From NCBI RefSeq assembly GCF_007988945.1, contig NZ_BJVC01000006.1, positions 121,421-185,420 of the forward strand: a stretch of 64,000 bases of DNA, written 5' to 3'. This DNA is from Swaminathania salitolerans. GTDB taxonomy: Bacteria > Pseudomonadota > Alphaproteobacteria > Acetobacterales > Acetobacteraceae. Positions within the stretch are counted from its first letter, which is position 1. Each line of letters starts with the position of its first letter. The position numbers and the translations under genes are program-made. Of the stretch, positions 44,614 through 52,093 are shown in pieces. The notes beneath the pieces were generated by a model. The model was not told the DNA's origin and searched no databases. It saw nothing but the letters and a program-made list of their open reading frames with translations.

Positions 44614-45579
44614 TCAAACGGAGCGCGCGATGGGAAGTTTCGAGCCCATGAGCTGACGCCCGCCGATGACATCCCCCCTGAAGCGGTAGAGGCGGGCCGG
44701 ACGCCCCTGGGGAAGAGGCTCGAACCCGCCGGTTTCCTCGACGAGATCCTGCTGGAGAATGAGACGACGGAAATTCTGTTTGTGCAGGGGCCGCCCTGCA
44801 ATCGCCTCGACCGTGCGCTGGAGCTGCCAGAGCGTGAAGGTCTCGGGCATCAGTTCGAACACGACGGGACGATACCGTATCTTGGCGCGCAGACGGGCGA
44901 GCGCGGTTGCGAGAATACGACGTCTGTCCTGGGGCATGGGACGACCCGGCACGGTCCACGCTCCCGGCCGGGTCGATTCCGGCAGAAGGCCCGCTTCCCA
45001 GAGGAGTTCGTAGCGATGAAGCACGAGTTCGTCGTTCCAGGGCTGTCCTGCGAGGCCGAAATTCTGCTCGCAGCGCCACCGTCTCGCCGCATCCTTGCCG
45101 GCCCAGCGCATCAATGCGCGCGCGATTGCCGTATCGGCCCCCTGTCGGGTTTCGGCCCCGTCGCCCGGGCTCCCCGCCTCCCCGGTTGCGCTTCCGGTCT
45201 CCCCTCCGGTCTCTCTTCCGGTTTCGCCTCTGGCCTCGCTGCCGCAGTCCCGCCTGTTCTCCCAGGGGAAATATTCATAGAGATTGCGCCAGTCGGCCTG
45301 CATGTTCCCGAGGCGCGTCAGGCCCATATAGGAGATGCGGATCAGCCGGGGATGATCCTGGGCGGAGGCCTCTGCAAATGTGTAGAGCTGTTCGATATGC
45401 CCCAGATGACACTGCGTCTGTCTCTCGACCCAGAGCCGCATTCCGCGCTGGAGGGAGCTGTGAGCGGTCTCCAGAGGGCCGGAAGGCAGGTTGCGCCCCT
45501 GATCGAGCGTGAGCACGAGCGGCACTTCGTCCTGAACCGCAAGAAGCACGGCCACGAGTTCCGACCGGATGGCGTTCAT
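44614..45579 (-). CDS. nrtR: NrtR-type Nudix-related regulator of NAD metabolism
   Basis: The 321-residue product combines an N-terminal Nudix-like domain with a degenerate box (LPSGPLETAHSSLQRGM, then HIEQLYTF) and a C-terminal winged helix (FELMPETFTLWQLQRTVEAI and RRLILQQDLVEE, then GRPARLYRF). This is the layout of NrtR, which binds ADP-ribose or related compounds instead of hydrolysing them and represses NAD genes. A Gly/Glu/Thr-rich repetitive linker of about 35 residues (113-147) lies between the two parts. The start at 45579 follows GGGGAGAG and overlaps the end of the Fe-S gene by four bases. nadABC is directly downstream on the same strand. Confidence 0.9.
   Translation of the reverse strand: MNAIRSELVAVLLAVQDEVPLVLTLDQGRNLPSGPLETAHSSLQRGMRLWVERQTQCHLGHIEQLYTFAEASAQDHPRLIRISYMGLTRLGNMQADWRNLYEYFPWENRRDCGSEARGETGRETGGETGSATGEAGSPGDGAETRQGADTAIARALMRWAGKDAARRWRCEQNFGLAGQPWNDELVLHRYELLWEAGLLPESTRPGAWTVPGRPMPQDRRRILATALARLRAKIRYRPVVFELMPETFTLWQLQRTVEAIAGRPLHKQNFRRLILQQDLVEETGGFEPLPQGRPARLYRFRGDVIGGRQLMGSKLPIARSV
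45139..45243 (-). repeat. Repetitive linker inside nrtR
   Basis: This part of nrtR encodes repeats like GET-GRETGGET-GSATGE and is built from CGGTCTC-type units of 12 to 15 bases. It is a low-complexity insert between the Nudix-like and DNA-binding parts. Confidence 0.6.
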
Positions 45580-46058
45580 GCCGAAACGACTCTCCCCGTG
45601 GTGAGCAAAAGCAGTCCCCTCAGGATCTCGACCGGCGCGGGCGGACAACCGCGCAAGGCCACATCGCATTGCCGCATCCCCGAGAGGCCGGCTTCCATCA
45701 CCCCGCCGAGCGTCGCGTAATTCGTGGGGAACGGCCCTTGCCCCAGGGCGCAATCCCCGATCGCGACAACGCCTTTCGGCGACGGCATCGCGGCCCAGCG
45801 CGCCTGCAGGGCCGGAAGAGAGGCGCGGGTCACCACACCTGTCACGAAGAGAAGCTCCGCATCACAGGGGCTTTCGACGAATCTGATGGCATGACGCGCA
45901 ATATCGTAGGCGGCGCCCTGAAGGGCGCGTGTCTCGACGAGACATCCGTCGCATCCGCCGCAGGCAACGACGTGAAGCGAAAGGGGACGCGGTGCCGCAG
46001 GAAGATCGCTGCGCGGCCGCCAGCGATGGGCATCCAGCAGGGCGCGCAGGAAAATCAT
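45576..46058 (-). CDS. Orphan NuoB/HyfI-like [4Fe-4S] protein
   Basis: The 160-residue product matches the small Fe-S subunit family shared by complex I (NuoB) and hydrogenase-4-type complexes (HyfI/HycG). All cluster ligands are present: Cys33 and Cys36 in VACGGCDGC, Cys103 in AIGDCALGQG and Cys138 in LRGCPPAP, with the LLFVTGVVTR strand in between. Such subunits pass electrons inside large membrane complexes, yet no partner subunit (large subunit, membrane arm, maturation factor) is in the window. It is transcribed ahead of nrtR with a four-base overlap. Its partners may be elsewhere, or it may act alone as an Fe-S sensor or carrier; both are speculation. Confidence 0.8.
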   Translation of the reverse strand: MIFLRALLDAHRWRPRSDLPAAPRPLSLHVVACGGCDGCLVETRALQGAAYDIARHAIRFVESPCDAELLFVTGVVTRASLPALQARWAAMPSPKGVVAIGDCALGQGPFPTNYATLGGVMEAGLSGMRQCDVALRGCPPAPVEILRGLLLLTTGRVVSA

Positions 46059-46353
46059 GGGCAGTCGGGCTCGATCCGGAACAGTTCAGACGAGCCCCGA
46101 TATCACCACAACTTCACCGGACGAAACACCCCTTTTCCCGAAGCCCCTCGCCCGGCATCCTTGTTTCCCGGTCTCTCTTTTCAGGGGATCCTTTCCCGCA
46201 CCCTTTCTCCCCACCGGGCGGATGCTCCCCCGTGGATACCCTGCCGGATGCACGACCGAATACCCGGGCGAATACCCGGCCATCTACCCGGTGCAGAACA
46301 TTCCCCCGCTTTTTGCCCATGACGATTCCTCCGACTTGGGGTAAGGCGGAACG

Positions 46354-47160
46354 ATGAACCGGTCCGCTCCCCTTCCTTTCGATCCCGTTGCGCTTCTCGA
46401 TCTCGCCGCTCGACTGGCTGACGAGGCGGCGGATCTCATCAACACCATCCGCGCGCGCGGTTTCGAAACGATCGTCAAGGCGGACAAATCCCCCGTAACC
46501 GAGGCGGACAGGGAGGCCGAGCGCCATATCCTGTCCGGTCTGCGCAAAAGCGCGCCCTCGATCCCCGCGATCGGTGAGGAGGAAATCGCCGCAGGCGTGA
46601 TGACCGAGCCCGGAGACACCTACTGGCTGGTGGACCCGCTCGACGGCACGCGCGAATTCGCTGCCGGACGTGACGATTTCACGGTCAATATCGGTCTCGT
46701 TCACCGGAACCGTGTCCTTCTGGGGGCGGTGGCGCTTCCTGCCTATGGCCAGCTCTATACGGGATTCGTCGGAACGGGCGCATGGCGCACGATGGCGGGA
46801 GAAAAATGCAGGATCGAGGCTGCCGTCCCTTCCGGATCCGGGTTGCGCGTCCTCGCATCGCGTCATTACGCCGACGACCCGCGACTGGCCGAATGGCTGG
46901 CCGGTCGCAAGGTCGCGTCTCTCGGCAATATCGGTTCGGCAGCGAAATTCGTGCGCGTGGCGGAAGGCGCGGCGGATTTCTATCCGCGCCTCGGTCCGAC
47001 CATGGAATGGGATACCGCAGCCCCCCAGGCCGTTGTCGAGGCCGCAGGAGGACATGTGCGCCTGCCGGAGGGCGGCGCGCTCACCTACGGAAAGCCCGGA
47101 TGGCTCAACCCGCCCTTCCTGTGCACGGGCCGCATGGCCGAGGGAGACATCGCGTCGTGA
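46354..47160 (+). CDS. cysQ: 3'(2'),5'-bisphosphate nucleotidase / inositol monophosphatase family
   Basis: The 268-residue enzyme belongs to the CysQ branch, which hydrolyses 3'-phosphoadenosine-5'-phosphate during sulfate assimilation and salt stress. Metal ligands are Glu75/76 in IGEEE, WLVDPLDGT (Asp94, Asp97) and the C-terminal EWDTAAPQAVVEAAGG. It overlaps the tsaC gene as GTGA, so both are translated from one mRNA. It is divergent from the NuoB-like gene across about 295 bases. Confidence 0.9.
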   Translation: MNRSAPLPFDPVALLDLAARLADEAADLINTIRARGFETIVKADKSPVTEADREAERHILSGLRKSAPSIPAIGEEEIAAGVMTEPGDTYWLVDPLDGTREFAAGRDDFTVNIGLVHRNRVLLGAVALPAYGQLYTGFVGTGAWRTMAGEKCRIEAAVPSGSGLRVLASRHYADDPRLAEWLAGRKVASLGNIGSAAKFVRVAEGAADFYPRLGPTMEWDTAAPQAVVEAAGGHVRLPEGGALTYGKPGWLNPPFLCTGRMAEGDIAS

Positions 47161-48170
47161 CCGAGATTCTCAAGGCCGATCCGCAAACCATCGCGCAGGC
47201 AGCCAGTCTGATCCGCGAAGGCGGGCTCGTCGCTTTCGGCACGGAAACAGTCTACGGGCTGGGCGCTCTGGCCACGTCAGACGCAGCCGTGGCACGGATC
47301 TTCGCGGCCAAGCAGCGTCCGCGTTTCAACCCGCTGATCAGCCATTTCGCCTCGGCCGAGGCGGCCTTCGCCCATGTCGAGACGACTCCTCTCGCACAGC
47401 GTCTGGCAGACGCCTTCTGGCCCGGCCCGCTGACGATGATCCTGCCGCGCAACGCGCATTCCGATATCTGCGACCTCGCCACGGCGGGCCTGCCGACCAT
47501 TGCCCTGCGCGTGCCGCGCGGAAAGACCGCACTGGCCCTGCTGCGTGAAGTGGGTCAGCCGGTCGCGGCGCCATCGGCCAATCCTTCCGGACGGGTCAGC
47601 CCTTCGGATGCCTTCCATGTCCTGCGCAACATGCATGGCCATATCGATGCCATTCTCGATTCCGGCCCCTGCTCGGTCGGTCTCGAGAGCACCGTGATCG
47701 ACCTCTCGCGCGAAGTGCCCTTCCTGCTGCGTCCGGGCGGCGTAACGCTCGAGCAGCTTGAGGCGGTATGCGGGACGATCCGCAATCCGGATGATTATGC
47801 GACGAAGCTGCCCGCGTCTCCCGGCATGCTGGCATCGCATTACGCGCCCGCCCTTCCGGTGCGCCTGAATGCCGAGACGGCCGCGCCCGATGAAGCGCTG
47901 CTCGCCTTCGGCCCCGCTCCGGCGGGGGCCGGACTCGTCTATAATCTGAGCGAGAACGCCGATCTCGAAGAGGCCGCCGCACGACTCTTCGCCGGCCTGC
48001 GCTTTCTCGATAGCGAGGGACATCGCCGCGGCCTCCGCGCGATTGCGGTCATGGCTGTGCCGCGCCACGGGCTCGGCCTCGCCATACGCGACCGGCTCCG
48101 TCGCGCCGCCAGCCCGCGCCCCATGTCCGGCGGCGACGGAGACGACGAGGTGGAGAGCATGATCGGCTGA
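47157..48170 (+). CDS. tsaC: L-threonylcarbamoyladenylate synthase (Sua5/TsaC type)
   Basis: This enzyme makes threonylcarbamoyl-AMP from threonine, bicarbonate and ATP for the t6A modification of tRNAs. The 337-residue product is the long Sua5 form. Its YrdC-like domain has FGTETVYGLGA, KQRPRFNPLISH, FWPGPLTMIL and APSANPSGRVSP, followed by STVIDLS and RPGGVT, and a C-terminal Sua5 domain begins at SPGMLASHYAP. The start is a GTG at 47157 that overlaps the cysQ stop. Its stop overlaps the start of the next gene by one base (TGATG). Confidence 0.95.
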   Translation: MTEILKADPQTIAQAASLIREGGLVAFGTETVYGLGALATSDAAVARIFAAKQRPRFNPLISHFASAEAAFAHVETTPLAQRLADAFWPGPLTMILPRNAHSDICDLATAGLPTIALRVPRGKTALALLREVGQPVAAPSANPSGRVSPSDAFHVLRNMHGHIDAILDSGPCSVGLESTVIDLSREVPFLLRPGGVTLEQLEAVCGTIRNPDDYATKLPASPGMLASHYAPALPVRLNAETAAPDEALLAFGPAPAGAGLVYNLSENADLEEAAARLFAGLRFLDSEGHRRGLRAIAVMAVPRHGLGLAIRDRLRRAASPRPMSGGDGDDEVESMIG

Positions 48171-48700
48171 TGTCGGGCGCTTTCGACCCCAGGGAACTGA
48201 AGGTTCTCTCCGATATTCTTGCGCTCGTCCTGGAGGATCAGGAGGGACAGTCGGCGGCTGCCCTGAATGCCTTGCGCGCCCGCGCCAAGAAAAACGGCAC
48301 GACAGGTGGCGCGCTCAAGAATCTGTTCGTCGCCATCGCCCCGAACCCGCCGCAGCGCAGCCGGGCGAAACCCCGCGCGCCCAGAAACGAGACGAATGGC
48401 GATCTGCAGGTGGCACGCCAGCAGGTCGTGACCCTGACGAACAATCTGCGCCAGATGGACCTCGAGATGCGCAATGCGCGCGCGCGTCTGGAAGCCGTCA
48501 GGGCCGAGCTGTACCAGACCCAGCAATCACGGGCGGAAATCCAGGCCCGGCTTGTGGCGCGCGATGCGAGGAAACCCTGGCTGAGCGTGCTCATCTGGTG
48601 CGGGTTTGCCGTCGGCATCCTGATCGGGATCGCCGGAACGCAATTCGTGCACTCGGCCTTCGATACCCCGCATATCGACCGCTCGATCTATCTGCACTAG
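48170..48700 (+). CDS. Coiled-coil protein with C-terminal membrane helix
   Basis: The 176-residue product has a helical N-terminal part (LKVLSDILALVLEDQEG), a basic linker, a coiled coil at about 80-130 (LQVARQQVVTLTNNLRQMDLEMRNARARLEAV), and one membrane helix near the C-terminus (about 138-160, LSVLIWCGFAVGILIGIAG). It is translationally coupled to tsaC by a one-base overlap. I do not recognise the family; the design suggests a membrane-anchored scaffold. Confidence 0.75.
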   Translation: MSGAFDPRELKVLSDILALVLEDQEGQSAAALNALRARAKKNGTTGGALKNLFVAIAPNPPQRSRAKPRAPRNETNGDLQVARQQVVTLTNNLRQMDLEMRNARARLEAVRAELYQTQQSRAEIQARLVARDARKPWLSVLIWCGFAVGILIGIAGTQFVHSAFDTPHIDRSIYLH

Positions 48701-48774
48701 CCTCTCTCTGCCCTGCCCCCCGATACGCCTTAAATTCGCAGGCGCCGGGATCTGCCCGCGCCGGAACGCTGCGC

Positions 48775-49314
48775 TCAGTTCTCGAGCCCGCCTGCGATGG
48801 GTGTCAGTACGGTGCGCCCTCTTTCCGCCCGGCTCCGGCTCGTCCGGCGCATGGGCGGACGTGGCTGGCAGGAAATGAGATAGAGTCCGAGCACGAAGAC
48901 GAGATCCGACATCGTCATGAACCAGGCCGAAAGAACGAGCGGACTGGTCGTGGTCGCGCTCTGCCATGCCGCAAAAAGCAGAAACGGGATCGAGAGCGGG
49001 CGCATCCCGGCAAGCATCGGCCGCAGCGGATTTGGCCGACCGGGTTGCACGAGCGCACGCATGCGGGTGATCCCGATAAAAAAGGCCACCCCCACCAGCC
49101 AGACCAGCAGATTGAACACGGAATCGCCAAGGGACAGATGCCCCATGACGATCATCAATGCGACCGAGGCGAAATAGAAAAGAATGGCGCCCAGCTGGAA
49201 GCTCATGCCGAGCTCCAGCGCAGGCAGTTTTTCAGGCAACCGGTCCGCGACAGGCTGGAACACGGAGTCAAGCAACCAGGCATCCGCCTGATTCACGCGA
49301 TCGACAAAAGACAT
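48775..49314 (-). CDS. Four-helix membrane protein, unknown
   Basis: The 179-residue product has an amphipathic N-terminus and four predicted membrane helices, for example LGAILFYFASVALMIVMG, LLVWLVGVAFFIGI and LVFVLGLYLISC. A basic C-terminal tail, RTSRSRAERGR, follows. The pattern is conserved-looking but matches no family I can name. It converges on the coiled-coil gene. Confidence 0.75.
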   Translation of the reverse strand: MSFVDRVNQADAWLLDSVFQPVADRLPEKLPALELGMSFQLGAILFYFASVALMIVMGHLSLGDSVFNLLVWLVGVAFFIGITRMRALVQPGRPNPLRPMLAGMRPLSIPFLLFAAWQSATTTSPLVLSAWFMTMSDLVFVLGLYLISCQPRPPMRRTSRSRAERGRTVLTPIAGGLEN

Positions 49315-49653
49315 GGAGCAGATCTACCGCGCCTGCACCGCGAACGCATCCCTTTTTCGCGACAGCGGCGACTATGCCCCGCCCCGCCTGCCCCGCCTGC
49401 CTCGTCTCGACTCGTCTCGTCTCGCCTCTGGAAGACGCGGACTCGCCATGCATCTCCATGCACCTCCATACACAGGAGAGAGCGAACGAATGCAGAAGGA
49501 AATCCGGAAGCACATGACGAAGTTAGAATATCCTGCCCGGGACGCGAACAGCAGGGCATTTTCGTCCGATATGGACTACGGATTTACCGGAAATTTTACT
49601 TGCCTTCTCTTTTCTCTTCACGAACCATATTTCGGAGTTGAAATAAAAAGGTC
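49315..49653. other. Intergenic region with low-complexity CTCGT stretch
   Basis: The 339 bases between two divergent genes contain a pyrimidine-rich microsatellite at about 49388-49435 made of CTCGTCTCG-type units. Near 49600 there is an AT-rich stretch that would suit the promoter of the ABC transporter. Frames across it are unsupported. Confidence 0.5.
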
Positions 49654-50484
49654 ATGTTCATGAGAGATGCGGTCTCTATCCTGAATCTCACGAAAATTCT
49701 CGACGGTCGCCCCATCCTCAACGATGTAAGCTTTGCGCTCCGGACCGGGACGATCACCGCGCTTCTCGGGCCGAACGGAGCAGGCAAGACCACGCTGCTC
49801 GGCTGTCTGCTCGGTCTTCTTGCGCCCGACGCGGGAGACATGACCCTGCTGGGAGAGCCGACCGAGCGCCTCTCTCCGGCGACGCGAAGCCGGATCGGCT
49901 TCGTACCGCAAAGCCTGACGGGTCTCGGCTGGTTCCACGTGCAGGAATTGCTGACCTATGTCGCGTCATATCGGGACAGGCCGGAAGACCGGGAAGATCC
50001 CGTCTGGATGCAATGGGCCGCCCTCGCTCCGCAGGCACGGATCCGCTCCCTTTCCGGAGGAGAGCGGCAGCGCCTGGCCATCGTGCTCGCCATGCGCTTC
50101 TCGCCCGATCTCATCTTTCTCGACGAACCGATCGCCAGCCTCGACCCTCAGGCGCGCTACGATTTCATGAGGCTCCTGCCCGGCTATGTGCGCCGACGCA
50201 ACGCGACCGTTCTCATCTCCTCGCATATCCTGTCCGATCTCGAGGCCTTCTGCGACCGCTATCTCATCCTCGATCGGGGAACGCTGCTGATGGATGTCGA
50301 GGCCGAGGCTCTGGGCACGCGCTACCGCCGCTTGCCCGCCCATGCGGCGGCGGCATCCGGTGGCAGGGAGGTAATCGCTGCCGCTGACGGGAGCGTCTGG
50401 ATAGACGGTCATGCGGGGGACACGGAGGCAGAGCCCTCTCTTCCCGCCTCGATCGAGCATCTCTTTCTGGCGCTCACCCGATGA
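49654..50484 (+). CDS. ABC transporter ATP-binding protein
   Basis: The 276-residue ATPase has Walker A GPNGAGKT (residues 39-46), Q-loop FVPQSLTG, signature LSGGERQ (133-139), Walker B LIFLDEP (153-159), and the H-loop SSHILSDLEAF. It resembles ATPases of ABC-2-type exporters. The first Met (49654) follows AAAAGG; Met3 is an alternative. Its stop overlaps the start of the next gene by four bases, so the membrane protein encoded there is its partner. Confidence 0.92.
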   Translation: MFMRDAVSILNLTKILDGRPILNDVSFALRTGTITALLGPNGAGKTTLLGCLLGLLAPDAGDMTLLGEPTERLSPATRSRIGFVPQSLTGLGWFHVQELLTYVASYRDRPEDREDPVWMQWAALAPQARIRSLSGGERQRLAIVLAMRFSPDLIFLDEPIASLDPQARYDFMRLLPGYVRRRNATVLISSHILSDLEAFCDRYLILDRGTLLMDVEAEALGTRYRRLPAHAAAASGGREVIAAADGSVWIDGHAGDTEAEPSLPASIEHLFLALTR

Positions 50485-51881
50485 AAGATACAGTCCGGGC
50501 CCTGCGCCTTTATGCCTCCCCGGTCGGTCTGCGGGAAAATCCGCAAGCCGCGTATTTCCTGTTGCTGGGCCCACTCCTGCTCCTTCTCGGGGTCCTGCCA
50601 CACAAGGCCCGGATCGGTCCCGCAATGGCCGGTTCCGCCAGCGATCCGATGGGAATCTCCTTGTGGATTCTGACCCTCTGCCTCTTCGGCGCGCTGAACA
50701 CCCAGCTCTGGCGCCAGCTCCGCACGCCCGTATTCGCCCTGCAACCGAGAATCGTCGGGGCCGAGTTCCGGGCTTTCGGCGTATTGGCGACTGTCTCGTT
50801 CCTGTGCCTTCTTGCAATACTCGTCCGGCACGGCCTGACCGTTCCCAATGCGTTGGCGCTTCTCCTTCTCGGGCTGCTCGTCTCTGCCGGTCCGGACAGG
50901 GTCGGCCCCCGCAGCGCGCGCGCCCCGATCCGCCCGGTCAGCTACGCTGTTCTGAACGCTCTGGCCCTGAGTGTCTTGTTCCCCCCTGTCTTTCGCACGA
51001 TCACGACCCTGCCCACCCCGATTGCCTGCGCGATCGCGGTGCTGTCTCTCGGGCTGAGCCTGGGAGACTATCTCGGCTTCAGGAAATGGCTGAGCCCGGA
51101 GCGGCACACGCGGAACGCGTCGATCCGCCCGTTTCTCCCTGCCTCCACTCCACGGATTTTCTTGCGCCTTTCGCGCTTCGATCTGCGCCTTCCCGCTCTG
51201 AGACGCCCGGCCCTGCCCATGCCCTATCTTGTGGACACCGTGCCGGGTGCAACCGCGGCGCTTTTCCTCATGATCGGCGCTATCGTCCTGCTCGCTTCCC
51301 TGCCTGCATTGCTGGACTCTCCGCATTGGGAAACCCTGCTTCGCAAAAAGGACAGCACCGTCATGGCGGTGCTCCAGGCCCTGATCCTCGCCGAGTTCGT
51401 GGGGATGCGCTGGACGCAAACCCGCAGGGACTGGCCTTATCTCCTGACGCTCGGACGATGGGGCAGCAAGAGGGATTTCTCCCGTGCGATCATCGGGACC
51501 CATGGCTGGCGCGCCGGACAAGGCTGCGCCATCGCGAGCGTGCCCGTCTTCTGTACTCTGCATTTCGTGCTGCGCTGCCCGTTTCCCGAAGCCATCATCA
51601 AGGCGATCGCCGCGGGCTGCCTTCTTTTCGGCACCTCCTTCCTGCCTTGTCTGCGCTTCTTTTCGGACCTGCTCGACCGACCGGTCGTGGCAGGACTTAC
51701 CGCTGCGACGGGCATTTTACTTTTCTGCGTGTCGGGGTTCGCTTTCCTGCTCTTCGTGCCGGGCCTCTCGTTCTGGATCGCCGCTCCGGCCCTGCTGGGG
51801 CTCGGGGTCGCATGGCTGCTGGCTCGGCTCGCCCCACGCTTCATGGCCAGGCGGGACTGGCCGCTCGAACCGCAAAAATGA
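50481..51881 (+). CDS. Large membrane protein, likely partner of the ABC ATPase
   Basis: The 466-residue product has about ten membrane helices, including YFLLLGPLLLLLGVLP, VLATVSFLCLLAILV, ALFLMIGAIVLLASLP and FCVSGFAFLLFVPGLSFWIAAPALLGLGVAW. Middle regions are Arg/Pro-rich and cytoplasmic. It overlaps the ATPase gene by four bases, a strong sign of a complex. No ABC-2 or MacB motif is visible, so substrate and direction are unknown. The gene ends before a 15-bp tandem repeat. Confidence 0.8.
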   Translation: MKDTVRALRLYASPVGLRENPQAAYFLLLGPLLLLLGVLPHKARIGPAMAGSASDPMGISLWILTLCLFGALNTQLWRQLRTPVFALQPRIVGAEFRAFGVLATVSFLCLLAILVRHGLTVPNALALLLLGLLVSAGPDRVGPRSARAPIRPVSYAVLNALALSVLFPPVFRTITTLPTPIACAIAVLSLGLSLGDYLGFRKWLSPERHTRNASIRPFLPASTPRIFLRLSRFDLRLPALRRPALPMPYLVDTVPGATAALFLMIGAIVLLASLPALLDSPHWETLLRKKDSTVMAVLQALILAEFVGMRWTQTRRDWPYLLTLGRWGSKRDFSRAIIGTHGWRAGQGCAIASVPVFCTLHFVLRCPFPEAIIKAIAAGCLLFGTSFLPCLRFFSDLLDRPVVAGLTAATGILLFCVSGFAFLLFVPGLSFWIAAPALLGLGVAWLLARLAPRFMARRDWPLEPQK

Positions 51882-51935
51882 TGTCGTCGCCAGCTGGCTG
51901 CCCCCGCCATGCGGCCCGGCGGCCGAAGCCGCTGC

Positions 51936-52025
51936 CCGGGATAGAGCGGCCCCGGATAGAGCGGCCCCGGATAGAGCTGCCCCGGATAGAGCTGCCCCGG
52001 ATAGAGCTACCCCGGATAGACAGGG
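51936..52025. repeat. 15-bp tandem repeat, six copies
   Basis: The unit CCCCGGATAGAGCTG repeats with a strict 15-base period; ATAGA recurs at 51941, 51956, 51971, 51986, 52001 and 52016. Copies differ by one to three bases. It lies between the ABC membrane-protein gene and the M16 peptidase gene. A frame across it would read Ala-Ala-Pro-Asp-Arg repeats but has no start signal. Confidence 0.92.
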
Positions 52026-52093
52026 CATGATGAGGTGCTACCCTGCCACGATCGTCGTACTTCCTTTCATCCATCTTCAACCGGGAATGATCC

